Source: JAGQPD01 sp020426865 (GTDB taxonomy: Bacteria > Planctomycetota > Planctomycetia > Pirellulales > Pirellulaceae). Taken from it: a DNA stretch of 64,000 bases. This document shows positions 17,768 to 27,390 of this stretch, one piece after another. Made by a program: the position numbers and the translations under genes. Every line of letters begins with the position of its first letter. Position 1 is the first letter of the stretch. Location of the stretch: positions 434,001 through 498,000 of the forward strand of contig JAWKTN010000002.1 of NCBI GenBank assembly GCA_041399065.1, read 5' to 3'. The notes under the pieces were generated by a model, which worked only from the letters and a program-made list of their open reading frames with translations, was not told where the DNA came from and made no database searches.

Positions 17768-18441
17768 AATGCAACTCCTATACAAATGAATCAAGAATCA
17801 GTGTCAGACGTAAACTACGTAACATCACGCGGAGTTGCCGCTGGACAACCAGAAAGCCGTCATGCTCGAGGGGGAAACCCTTGGTCCGCATCGGATCATG
17901 CACACTTGCATGTCGTCGAGGGCGATACCCGGGAGAATCTAGACGCTCTGGCAGTTAAGGCTGGCAGTTAAGGAGAAACACCATCGGCTGGCTTCGTGGG
18001 CACGGAAACTCCGCTACGAAACGCTAAGAGGTCACGTGAAGCCGGGCTTCCACATGCGGCGAATGATCGATACTCGCGTCCTAGGGAACATGGTCGGTGA
18101 TGCCATCGTCGAGCTTTGTGAACTTGGCCGCCAGGTCGGTCATCGTCCCGCGAACGACTCGCAGGACTTCTTCAACTCGGACTGAATCTCGGCTCGATTG
18201 TAGCGTACGAATCTAAAACTTCAAGCAACAGAGCCGCCTCTCCCAGCTGACCAGGTCTGGAGTCATGTGTCAAGAACAGCAAACCAATTGGCACCGCAGC
18301 TGGAGTCGCCCGGCTCGCTTGATTTCTGCACGAAAATTATTGAAAATGTAGGCACGATGGGAATTGTCAACGATTTGCCGTCAAATGCCCCATAGATCGT
18401 ATGTGGACCGTTACCCAAAAATAGGATGGAGCATAGCCAGA
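17768..18441. other. Long intergenic gap, no gene recognised
   Basis: A 12-base direct repeat TGGCAGTTAAGG occurs twice near 17949-17973. Minus-strand frame 18079-18190 reads like protein (EVLRVVRGTMTDLAAKFTKL) but is too short and unsupported to call; it may be a decayed remnant. The gap contains the start regions of two divergent genes (DUF1559 leftward, DUF1501 rightward). Confidence 0.4.
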
Positions 18442-19824
18442 ATGCCAGCACCGATCTTTCGGCTTGATCGTCGGCAGATGTTAAGGACGAGTGCCGCCGG
18501 TGTCGTTGCTACGACCATACCACCGCTGGCAACTTCCGCCACAGAGGTGCCAGGAACGTACTTGCCTGGTACGGGCCGGGCCAAATCGGTGTTGTTGGTA
18601 TTGTTGAGCGGTGGTCCGAGTCAATTGGACATGTGGGATCCGAAGCCACAGGCGCCGAGCGAAGTTCGCGGTGAATTCTCCCCGATCTCGACCGCCGTAC
18701 CGGGTGTGGCCCTGTGCGAGCATCTGCCGAAGCTCGCTGGCCAACTAAAGCGCTGGACGATTGTTCGATCGCTGGCCCATCGCGAACACAATCATTTGCT
18801 GGCCACGCATGTCGCGTTGACGGGACGTCCCACGCCGATCCCACGGGGTGCCACCGATTTGGATCGCGTTGAGTCCCGCAGTGATTTCCCCAACTTCGCC
18901 GCCGCACTCGATTTCATTAGGCCCCGAAACGACGGGATTCCCACCGGCGTGTCACTACCAAATTACTTCATCGAGGGTCCCCTGACCTGGCCTGGCCAGC
19001 ACGCGGGTTTCCTGGGGGCCAAGCACGATCCGTGGCAGATTCAGGGCGACCCCAACGACGCCGACTTTCGCATGCAAGCACTCAGCATGCGCAACGGAGT
19101 TACGTTGCCGGTCCTACAATCAAGGCGTGAGTTGCTGGATCGATTGAGCGTCAGCCATCGGCCACTGTCTGCGGAATCGGTCGCGTTTCGCGAACAGCAA
19201 GACGTGGCGTTCAACCTGCTTACGTCCGGCAAGGTCACCAGTGCTTTTGAAATCCAACGCGAAAGCGATGCCACTCGCGATCGCTACGGTCGCAATAAAT
19301 TCGGGCAATCGCTATTATTAGCGAGGCGCCTGGTGGAAGCGGGCGTGCCGATGATTCAAGCGGCGATGGGGATCGTGCAGACTTGGGATACGCACGTCGA
19401 CAATTGGGGCAAACTCAAGAACACACTATTGCCGCAGCTCGATCAGGGCCTTGCCGCCTTGATGGACGACTTGGATGCGTCAGGGAAACTTGACGAAACG
19501 CTGGTGATTGTCATGGGAGAGTTCGGCCGCACGCCAAAGATCTCCACGCTGCCGGGCCAGACGATTCCGGGACGCGATCATTGGGCACATGCTTACTCGG
19601 CGTTGTTCGCAGGTGCCGGCGTGCTGGGTGGGCAAGTGGTGGGCGAGACCGACGCACAGGCCGCTTACCCGATCACTCGTGCATGGACGCCGGCAGATGT
19701 CTGTTCCACGGTATTCAATGCCTTGGGTGTTGATCCTCACGTCACCTTAATCGATCCGCTTGGACGACCGCACCATCTGCAAAATGGCACGGTTATCACT
19801 CCGCTTTACTCGGGGGCCGGATGA
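18442..19824 (+). CDS. DUF1501 family secreted protein (first of tandem pair)
   Basis: ATG 18442 is chosen because the Tat-like leader (FRLDRRQMLRTSAAGVVATT) follows it directly; the frame extends 26 codons upstream without family text. DUF1501 proteins have a sulfatase/alkaline-phosphatase-like fold: SVLLVLLSGGPSQLDMWDPKP near the start, YGRNKFGQSLLLARRLVEAGV in the middle, and MGEFGRTPKI plus GRDHWAHAYSALFAGAGVLGG near the end. The enzymatic role is not established. It overlaps the next DUF1501 gene by four bases (ATGA). Confidence 0.85.
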   Translation: MPAPIFRLDRRQMLRTSAAGVVATTIPPLATSATEVPGTYLPGTGRAKSVLLVLLSGGPSQLDMWDPKPQAPSEVRGEFSPISTAVPGVALCEHLPKLAGQLKRWTIVRSLAHREHNHLLATHVALTGRPTPIPRGATDLDRVESRSDFPNFAAALDFIRPRNDGIPTGVSLPNYFIEGPLTWPGQHAGFLGAKHDPWQIQGDPNDADFRMQALSMRNGVTLPVLQSRRELLDRLSVSHRPLSAESVAFREQQDVAFNLLTSGKVTSAFEIQRESDATRDRYGRNKFGQSLLLARRLVEAGVPMIQAAMGIVQTWDTHVDNWGKLKNTLLPQLDQGLAALMDDLDASGKLDETLVIVMGEFGRTPKISTLPGQTIPGRDHWAHAYSALFAGAGVLGGQVVGETDAQAAYPITRAWTPADVCSTVFNALGVDPHVTLIDPLGRPHHLQNGTVITPLYSGAG

Positions 19825-21293
19825 TGAGCGTCGGACATCCACCTACGCGTCAGTGCCACGCCTGGCAACACCAAACGACGCGGCGCGAGGCGCTACAAAT
19901 TGGCGCGATTGGCATCCTCGGACTGGGCATCAACCATCTGGCCGGACTCCGCGACGCCCAGGCCGCGAGTGGGACACTCCCTGCCGGACGCGCTAAATCG
20001 TGCATCTTTATCTTTCTGTCGGGTGGTCTTGCCCAGCACGAGAGCTTTGACATGAAGCCGCAGGCGCCGGCGGAGATCCGGGGCGAATTCCAGCCGATTG
20101 CCACGCGCACCCCCGGCCTGCAGATCTGCGAACACTTGCCGATGCTTGCCCAGCGGAGCCAGCTCTGGTCGCTGTGCCGCTCGCTAACGCACAGTTCCAA
20201 CGAGCACTCGGCCGCTCATCATATTATGTTGACAGGTCGCTCGCAGCTGCCGATTGGATTCGACCCGAACGCGGCAGGGCGCAGCGACCACCCGTCGCTG
20301 GCCGCCGTCGTCGGCCGAGTGACACCACCAAGAAACAATCTGCCGGCTGCGGCGATTTTGCCCGAGCGATTGATTCACAACTCGGGCCGCGTGATTCCCG
20401 GCCAGCATGCCGGCGAAATGGGATCGCAACATGATCCGTGGACGATCGAGGCCTCACCGTTTCACGCGGCGGCGTACGGCGCGTATCCAGACTACACGTT
20501 CGATCATCAAGAGCGGGGCGCAGCTGACGAGCGTCTATTTCAAGCACCTCAATTATCCTTACCAGAAGACCTGGGGCTGCGACGAGTTGAAGGCCGTTTG
20601 CAATTACTGCAATCTCTTACAAGACAACGTGCCACGCTGGCGGACACGGTGGCGGCCGAGAATCTGGATAGTTATCGGCAGAGCGCCATTTCGCTGTTGA
20701 CAGACACTAGCATGCAGCAAGCACTCGACGTGACCCGCGCTGACGACGCATCGCTGGATCGCTATGGACGCAATGCGTTTGGCTGGTCGCTACTAATGGC
20801 TCGGCGACTGGTAACCGCAGGTGTGAATCTCGTTCAAGTCAATCTGGGCAACGACGAAACGTGGGACACGCACGGCAACGCGTTTCCACATTTGAAGGAC
20901 CAACTGTTCCCTCCCACGGACCGCGCCGTGTCTGCATTGCTGGATGACCTGCATGCGTCGGGCGAATTGGACGAGACGCTGGTAGTTATAGCCAGTGAGT
21001 TTGGGCGTACGCCGCAGATTACGCTGCTGAAGGAACACTACAAGCTACCGGGGCGCGACCATTGGGGCGCGGCCCAATCGGTTCTATTTGCCGGAGGGGG
21101 TGTCGCCGGAGGGAACGTCGTGGGGAGCACCGATACGCATGCCGCTTATCCCACCGACACGCCGGTAACACCCGAAGACTTTGCCGCCACGATTTACCAT
21201 GCGCTCGGCATCCCCAAGACAGCCGTGTGGCATGATGCACAAGACCGGCCGCACCGCATTTATTACGGCACACCAATCCCCGGACTGATATAG
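19821..21293 (+). CDS. DUF1501 family secreted protein (second of tandem pair)
   Basis: The 490-residue product starts in the stop codon of its paralogue. A leader around TRREALQIGAIGILGLGI suggests Tat export. Family blocks are SCIFIFLSGGLAQHESFDMKP, YGRNAFGWSLLMARRLVTAGV, ASEFGRTPQIT and GRDHWGAAQSVLFAGGGVAGG. The two tandem copies differ enough to be old duplicates. Together with the PSCyt gene downstream they form the common planctomycete pairing of DUF1501 with a DUF1549/DUF1553 protein; the joint function is unknown. Confidence 0.85.
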   Translation: MMSVGHPPTRQCHAWQHQTTRREALQIGAIGILGLGINHLAGLRDAQAASGTLPAGRAKSCIFIFLSGGLAQHESFDMKPQAPAEIRGEFQPIATRTPGLQICEHLPMLAQRSQLWSLCRSLTHSSNEHSAAHHIMLTGRSQLPIGFDPNAAGRSDHPSLAAVVGRVTPPRNNLPAAAILPERLIHNSGRVIPGQHAGEMGSQHDPWTIEASPFHAAAYGAYPDYTFDHQERGAADERLFQAPQLSLPEDLGLRRVEGRLQLLQSLTRQRATLADTVAAENLDSYRQSAISLLTDTSMQQALDVTRADDASLDRYGRNAFGWSLLMARRLVTAGVNLVQVNLGNDETWDTHGNAFPHLKDQLFPPTDRAVSALLDDLHASGELDETLVVIASEFGRTPQITLLKEHYKLPGRDHWGAAQSVLFAGGGVAGGNVVGSTDTHAAYPTDTPVTPEDFAATIYHALGIPKTAVWHDAQDRPHRIYYGTPIPGLI

Positions 21294-21349
21294 CCCCCCT
21301 CCCCTCAACGAGTACGATCCGTCAATCAATTCGCAATCTGGTAACTGAT

Positions 21350-24300
21350 ATGTTGCAATCGTTCGTTCGTTCCTTGTTACTCGTGGCCACGTCGACCGCA
21401 ATCTGCACGGCACAGCCGACGATTTCGTCGCTGCAGCCGCGAACCGCCGCTCCTGGCGCGACAACCACGTGGCTCCTGAAAGGCGATAAGCTCACCGAAG
21501 GACTCCGGGCTTACTCCAGCCATGCTGACGCAACGTTCAAAGTGGAACGGGTCGACGACACAACCGCTCACCTGCAAGTGACGCTACCCGACGACGTACC
21601 GTGCGGTCCGGCTGGGCTGTGGCTGGTAACAAACGACGGCATTTCCGATCCCATCACGTGGTTGGTCGACGATCTTCACACGATTGCCAGTGATGACCAC
21701 AATCATTCGACCAACTCGGCGCAGTCCTTGGAGTTACCAGTTGCCGTCGACGGGCAATGCGACGCCGCTGCCGAAGATGTCTTTCGCTTCTCTGGAACGG
21801 CAGGAGAGTGGCTGTCAGTCGACACCTTCGCTCAACGACTGGATGCCAACACCGACATGGTCGTGCGGCTGACAGACTCCAATGGCAATACAATACAAAT
21901 CGCCGATGACGACACCGTTGGTCCTGACAGCCGCTTCCGCACGCAACTGCCTGCCAGTGGTGAGTATTTCCTTTTTGTTCGCGATAGTCGTTATCAAGGT
22001 GGTGGCAACTATCATCTGCGACTCGGAGACTTGCCAGTTGCAAGTCATCTCTATCCTTTGGCGGTAATGCGAGGAACAAGCACACAGATCGAAACGCAGG
22101 GGATTGGCGGTACCGTGATCGCCGGCACTTCGGTTTCTGTCAGCAAGACAACGCTGGATGAAGTGGTCCACGTCTCCGCTCGTGACGATAGCTCTGGCAC
22201 ATCGCATTGGGGCGAGTTGTTGGTGCGAAATGAACCTCAATATAAGGAGGAGGACGTCAGATCGCCAGATTCCGGCGGCGCGCCGAAAGCGTTGCGCCTG
22301 CCGTTTGGCATGAGCGGCCGATTGAATGAAGCCAAACAAGTTGACCGCTATCACATTGCCGGGAACCAGGGAGTTGCCATACGTGTTATCTCGCGGACCC
22401 GCAGTCTGGGACTGCCAACGGTCTTGCGGATGACATTGAAAGACGCTGACGGATCCGTGGTCGCCGAAACTGCGGTGAACGACAGCGACGAATGGTCGTT
22501 CGATTACACGTTTCCCGACGATGGAGTCTATGCATTAGACGTCAGCGACTTATTGCGTCGCGGCGGAACTGGGTTCGACTACTGGCTGGCCGTGACTCCG
22601 ATTGAACCGTTTGCCGTATCGTTGAAGGCAGATGCGGCAGTTCGCGAGCGATTTCTGGTTGAGCCGCAATCGGGTGCTACTCCAGTGGACCTCCAAGTCC
22701 AACGAAACGGCTACAAGGGACCGATCACAATCGACACCCAGTCGTCGCGACATGTTCGAATCCTCAATCCCGTGATTCCCGATGGTGCCGATGCCGCTCG
22801 TATTTATCTAGTTGCCGACACAGGGTGGTCAAAGGACTCGCTCGCCATGGTTCGCCTGACGGCCCGCGGCGACACGAGTGCCGATGGAAGCCCGAAACTG
22901 GTAACAAGCCAGGCATTACACCGCGCGAAGGCCGCACACGTACCGTTCCCTGCGGCTTGGAAGGATGGCTGGATCGTACTGGCGGGAGTACCGCAGTCAA
23001 CAACGTTCTTTGGCCTGGAACCGGCCGCTCCCCTCCAGTTCGCCCGAAATGTCGACCAGCACCTCGCCACGTTCACACTCAAGCGATTGAAGGAGGAATT
23101 CAAGGCAGGTGTTGAGATCATTAGTGGAGGCCATGACACATCGTGGTCTGTTGCCGCAAAGACCGACGGGGATACATACGCGTTGACGTGTAGACCGACC
23201 GACAGACCGACCGACAAGTCAGCAGAGGCTTCGAACGGTCTTCCAGCGGAATTGGCGATGACTGCGTACGCCGAATTTCAGGGTCGAGGGCGGATTGAGC
23301 GTATATCGGCGCCGATAGGCTGGATCGATCCGTTGCTTGTCACTATCCAACCTCCGGATCGACTTCTGGCCGGCCGCACCACAAAGGTTACCGTCGAAGT
23401 CGAGCGAAACGGAAACGACCGCCAGCCGATTCAACTGAAACCTACGGCGCTTGCCGGCGGCTTTACGTTGCCCGAGTCGATGGAGATCGCAGCAGACGCA
23501 ACCACGGCTACGTTCGAATTGCTGGTCGATCGTGACATCGGCACGCAAGATGCGTCCCTTACGATGCTCGCTACCAGTTCCTATGGTGGGCAGTCGTACG
23601 AGGTTTCCAGCAACACGATCACGCTTGAAGTTTTGCCACCTCCTGGGCAATTCAAAGTGTTTCCGCCTGAGATCCGTTTGACGAGTGGGCGCGACCGACA
23701 ACAGCTTGTGGTCACAGGTACGGGCAGTGAGGGACACTTGCGCGATTGGACTCGTGACGCACTCATCTTGTCATCCAACGAAGACATTGTGTCGATTAAT
23801 GGGACGACCGTCGTACCGCGCGGAAACGGTAGCGCCGAGATTACGGTGGAGTACCGCGGGGTCGCCACGCGAATCCCGGTTCAGGTTGAGAACGCTGACG
23901 TTCATCGGCCGGTCCAATTCGAAAACGAAGTTCTCGTGGCTTTGTCCAAGCAGGGCTGCAACTCGGGGGCCTGTCATGGATCGCCGAGCGGCAAGGGTGC
24001 GTTCCGCTTGTCGTTGCGTGCATTTGATCAGCAGCTGGACCAGTTGACGCTTATCCGGGAAGATTTCGGCCGACGCGTCAACACGTTGGCTCCAGAACAG
24101 AGCTTATTGTTACTCAAACCGACGATGAAGGTAACCCATGGCGGTGGCAAGCAGCTACACCTGGATAACGAAGCGTATGACATTCTGAAAGCATGGATCG
24201 CCGAAGGGGCTCGCAGCGACCCCGCGGGGACAAGCCGGTGCGTGCGATTGGAGATTTATCCAGACTCAAAGCGAATTCTGATGGCCGAGGGTGGTCCGCA

Positions 24301-26002
24301 GCAGTTAGCCGCGATCGCACACTTTGACGACGGCAGCCACCGGGATGTCACGCATTTGGCCGTCTACCAGAGTTCCAACACCGACGTGGCGACCGTCGAC
24401 GCGTCTGGCCTGGTAACGACGCGAGGCCGTGGTGAAACAGCGATCTTGGTACGATTTCTGGAACATATCGAATCGCTGCCGTTGATGTTCATCGAAGACG
24501 TGCCAGGCTTCCGATGGCAATCGCCGCCGGCGAACAACTACGTCGATCAGCGTGTGTTCGAAAAACTGCAGCAGTTGCAATACTTGCCGGCTGAAACATG
24601 TACGGATTCCGAGTTCGTACGCCGCGTTTGTTTGGATGTGATCGGCGTGCTACCCACGGTTGCAGAAACAGAGGCATTCTTGCAGGATCCCAGTCAAGAC
24701 AAACGTGGGCAGTTGATCGATCAGTTACTTGAGCGTCGCGAGCATGCCAAGTTCTGGGCACTGAAATGGGGCGACGTGCTGAAGATGACCAGCAAGATCG
24801 TGGGGGACGAGGCCGTTTACAAGTATCACTTGTGGGTCGAAGAAGCAATTCGCCAGAACATGCCCTACGATAAATTTGTACGAGAACTGGTAACAGGATC
24901 GGGCAGCACGCTAGCCAATCCTCCCGCCAATTTTTATCGAGCTGCGGGGGACATGAACGATTGCGTGGAAACGATTTCGCAAGTTTTCATGGGCGCACGA
25001 CTGCAATGTGCGAAATGCCATAACCATCCTTTCGAGCGTTGGACGCAAGACAATTATTATGGCTTAGGGGCCTTTTTCAACCGCGTGCAACGTCGGAAAA
25101 CGCAACGACCGGGCGAGACATTTGTTTGGTATTCCGCCACCGGCGATGTGACGCAGCCGCGCACCGGACAGCTGATGCAGCCATGGCTTCCGTCGCAAGG
25201 CACCGCTTCGATTGAAGAGGAAGCCGACCGACGTACAGCGTTTGCCGATTGGCTGTTACAGCCCGATAATCCGTACTTCGCGCGTGTCGAAGTCAACCGA
25301 ATCTGGAGCCAGTTGTTTGCCCGAGGTATCGTCGATCCGATCGACGATTTTCGCGACTCGAATCCCCCCAGTAATGATGCGCTACTGCAATCGCTGGCTG
25401 ACGATTTTGTCGCCAGCGGCTTCGATCGCAAGCATATCTTGCGAACCATCTTGAACAGTCGCACTTATCAGGCAAGCTATCTTACCAACGAATTCAACGA
25501 ACAAGATAGCTTGTATGCTTCACATCAACAACCACGTCTACTAATCGCCGAACAATTGCTCGACGCGATCAATCACGTAACCGGCACGGAACAGACATTC
25601 GCCGGCTTGCCGCCGACAACCAAGGCAACTCAGCTGCCAGCCCCGGATGTTGCCAAGGTCGATTTCCTTAAGGTGTTTGGTCAACCGGAACGGAGCACGA
25701 ATTGCGCATGCGAACGTGTCGACGATTCGAATTTAGGAATGGCAATCGAGCTGTTCAATGGTGCGACGATCCACGACAAATTGCGAGCCAGCGACAATCG
25801 TTTCCGCAAAGCATTGGCTGCGGGCAAGTCGGTTGCGGAGGCGATACGCGAATTATACCTGGCCGCGGTGTGTCGCGAGCCGGCCGAGAACGAATTGACC
25901 ATTGCCGTGCGTCATTGCGAAGGGCGCGATGATCCGGCGTCAGGACTGGAAGATGTCTGTTGGGCGTTGTTGAACACCGATGAATTTCTCTTTCAACATT
26001 GA
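21350..26002 (+). CDS. Large PSCyt protein: PPC and Ig-like domains, DUF1549 and DUF1553
   Basis: The 1550 residues begin with a signal peptide (SLLLVATSTAICTAQ). An IPT/Ig-like domain and a pre-peptidase C-terminal (PPC) domain at about 120-225 follow, then further beta-sandwich modules. A haem-like CNSGACHGSPSGKGAF motif lies near residue 870; its spacing is CX4CH, not CX2CH. A bacterial Ig (BIG2) domain is near 960-1050. DUF1549 starts about 1065 (FVRRVCLDVIGVLPT) and holds CAKCHNHPFERW near 1221. DUF1553 is about 1290-1545 (RTAFADWLLQPDNPYFARVEVNRIW). PSCyt proteins are found with DUF1501 partners, as here; biochemical role unproven. Confidence 0.85.
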   Translation: MLQSFVRSLLLVATSTAICTAQPTISSLQPRTAAPGATTTWLLKGDKLTEGLRAYSSHADATFKVERVDDTTAHLQVTLPDDVPCGPAGLWLVTNDGISDPITWLVDDLHTIASDDHNHSTNSAQSLELPVAVDGQCDAAAEDVFRFSGTAGEWLSVDTFAQRLDANTDMVVRLTDSNGNTIQIADDDTVGPDSRFRTQLPASGEYFLFVRDSRYQGGGNYHLRLGDLPVASHLYPLAVMRGTSTQIETQGIGGTVIAGTSVSVSKTTLDEVVHVSARDDSSGTSHWGELLVRNEPQYKEEDVRSPDSGGAPKALRLPFGMSGRLNEAKQVDRYHIAGNQGVAIRVISRTRSLGLPTVLRMTLKDADGSVVAETAVNDSDEWSFDYTFPDDGVYALDVSDLLRRGGTGFDYWLAVTPIEPFAVSLKADAAVRERFLVEPQSGATPVDLQVQRNGYKGPITIDTQSSRHVRILNPVIPDGADAARIYLVADTGWSKDSLAMVRLTARGDTSADGSPKLVTSQALHRAKAAHVPFPAAWKDGWIVLAGVPQSTTFFGLEPAAPLQFARNVDQHLATFTLKRLKEEFKAGVEIISGGHDTSWSVAAKTDGDTYALTCRPTDRPTDKSAEASNGLPAELAMTAYAEFQGRGRIERISAPIGWIDPLLVTIQPPDRLLAGRTTKVTVEVERNGNDRQPIQLKPTALAGGFTLPESMEIAADATTATFELLVDRDIGTQDASLTMLATSSYGGQSYEVSSNTITLEVLPPPGQFKVFPPEIRLTSGRDRQQLVVTGTGSEGHLRDWTRDALILSSNEDIVSINGTTVVPRGNGSAEITVEYRGVATRIPVQVENADVHRPVQFENEVLVALSKQGCNSGACHGSPSGKGAFRLSLRAFDQQLDQLTLIREDFGRRVNTLAPEQSLLLLKPTMKVTHGGGKQLHLDNEAYDILKAWIAEGARSDPAGTSRCVRLEIYPDSKRILMAEGGPQQLAAIAHFDDGSHRDVTHLAVYQSSNTDVATVDASGLVTTRGRGETAILVRFLEHIESLPLMFIEDVPGFRWQSPPANNYVDQRVFEKLQQLQYLPAETCTDSEFVRRVCLDVIGVLPTVAETEAFLQDPSQDKRGQLIDQLLERREHAKFWALKWGDVLKMTSKIVGDEAVYKYHLWVEEAIRQNMPYDKFVRELVTGSGSTLANPPANFYRAAGDMNDCVETISQVFMGARLQCAKCHNHPFERWTQDNYYGLGAFFNRVQRRKTQRPGETFVWYSATGDVTQPRTGQLMQPWLPSQGTASIEEEADRRTAFADWLLQPDNPYFARVEVNRIWSQLFARGIVDPIDDFRDSNPPSNDALLQSLADDFVASGFDRKHILRTILNSRTYQASYLTNEFNEQDSLYASHQQPRLLIAEQLLDAINHVTGTEQTFAGLPPTTKATQLPAPDVAKVDFLKVFGQPERSTNCACERVDDSNLGMAIELFNGATIHDKLRASDNRFRKALAAGKSVAEAIRELYLAAVCREPAENELTIAVRHCEGRDDPASGLEDVCWALLNTDEFLFQH

Positions 26003-26003
26003 T

Positions 26004-27362
26004 ATGGGTATGCGCAGAAACAATGCTTCGGTCGTGCGTTTTGGGATCGTCGTCGTGACCTTTTTCACGTGCCAGACCACGTATTCGGTGCGCGCCGAGG
26101 ACCCCATTGTTTTCAGTCGCGACGTCGCGGGTATTCTTCAGGACAATTGCGTGGCATGTCATGGTCCCAAAAAGGCCGAGGGGGGCTATCGTGTCGATAC
26201 CTTCAGCGATTTGATGACTCCCGGCGATTCGGCCGCCGAGCCGATCGTGGCCAATAAGCTCGACGAAAGCGAATTGTACCGACGGATCACGACCATGGAT
26301 ACGGCCGAACGCATGCCGGCCGACACGGAACCGCTCGACACACAGGAGATCGAGCGGATCAAACAGTGGATCGAATCAGGGGGTGTGTTTGACGGGACCG
26401 ATCCCAAGCAATCATTGGCCTTCGTGCGACCACCCAAAACGTACCCAGCGGCACCAGGCTCGTACGCCCAATCAATTCCCATTACCGCGGTTGCATTTTC
26501 GCGTGATGGCACGAAGCTCTATACGGGGGGCTATCACGAGCTACTGGTTTGGGACATCCAGTTGCAGCAGTTGACCGATCGCATCGGCAACCTAGGCGAA
26601 CGGATTTTTGCCATCGCCCTGTCAGACGATGGTAAGAGCATCGCCGTTGGATGCGGCGAAGCGGGACGCAATGGCGAGGTACGCTTGATCGACCTTGCGA
26701 CGAAATCGGTCACCAGCGTCGTGGCTCGGGCTAGTGACGTCGTCTTGGATGTGGCCTTTCGCCCTTCCGCAGGCAACACACTCGCAGCTGCCTCCGCCGA
26801 CGGCATCATTCGCGTTGTCAATGTTCGCGATCATTCGCAGGATCGCACGATTGCCAGCCACGCCGATGCCGTAAACGCCGTGGCCTGGAGCGACGACGGC
26901 AAGCGGCTGCTATCGGCCAGTCGGGACAAATCGGCAAAGGTATTTGACGCGGAGACCGGCGACTTGCTGACGAGTTATCAAGAACATGGTACGGCGGTCC
27001 GCGGCGTCGCGTTTCTAGCGGATGGCAAACATGCCATCAGCGTTGGAGCCGATGCGAAGCTCAGGCAATGGGAGGTTGAAAGTGGCAAGAAGACGGCCGA
27101 AATCGCTTTACCTGGTGAAGCCTTTCGAATCGATCGTGTCACGGACACCGCCTGGATACCCACGACGGCCCACAAGATCATTCGCGTCGATCTGACGAAC
27201 AACAAGGAGGCAGCGACACTTGAAGGGCATCACGATTGGGTCCTTTGCGTAGCATATCATCGTGAGCAATCGCTAGTCGCCAGCGGTTCATTCGACGGAG
27301 AAGTGTGCATCTGGAACGCGGCGGACGGAAAGCTGCTTGCGCATTGGAAAGCGGTACCATAG
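26004..27362 (+). CDS. Secreted cytochrome c (PSCyt1) fused to WD40 propeller
   Basis: Start ATG 26004 lies next to the stop of the preceding gene; ATG 26010 or 25980 are alternatives and no clear ribosome site separates them. A signal peptide (VRFGIVVVTFFTCQTTYSVRAE) is followed by a haem c domain with CVACHGPKKAEGGYRVD near residue 50. From about residue 150 come seven WD40-like blades (ITAVAFSRDGTKLYTGGY, VNAVAWSDDGKRLLSASRD, VLCVAYHREQSLVASGSFD). It closes the four-gene DUF1501-PSCyt operon. A redox and scaffold role outside the cytoplasm is inferred. Confidence 0.85.
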   Translation: MGMRRNNASVVRFGIVVVTFFTCQTTYSVRAEDPIVFSRDVAGILQDNCVACHGPKKAEGGYRVDTFSDLMTPGDSAAEPIVANKLDESELYRRITTMDTAERMPADTEPLDTQEIERIKQWIESGGVFDGTDPKQSLAFVRPPKTYPAAPGSYAQSIPITAVAFSRDGTKLYTGGYHELLVWDIQLQQLTDRIGNLGERIFAIALSDDGKSIAVGCGEAGRNGEVRLIDLATKSVTSVVARASDVVLDVAFRPSAGNTLAAASADGIIRVVNVRDHSQDRTIASHADAVNAVAWSDDGKRLLSASRDKSAKVFDAETGDLLTSYQEHGTAVRGVAFLADGKHAISVGADAKLRQWEVESGKKTAEIALPGEAFRIDRVTDTAWIPTTAHKIIRVDLTNNKEAATLEGHHDWVLCVAYHREQSLVASGSFDGEVCIWNAADGKLLAHWKAVP

Positions 27363-27390
27363 CTACACTGCTGGGACAGCTGTGTAACAT

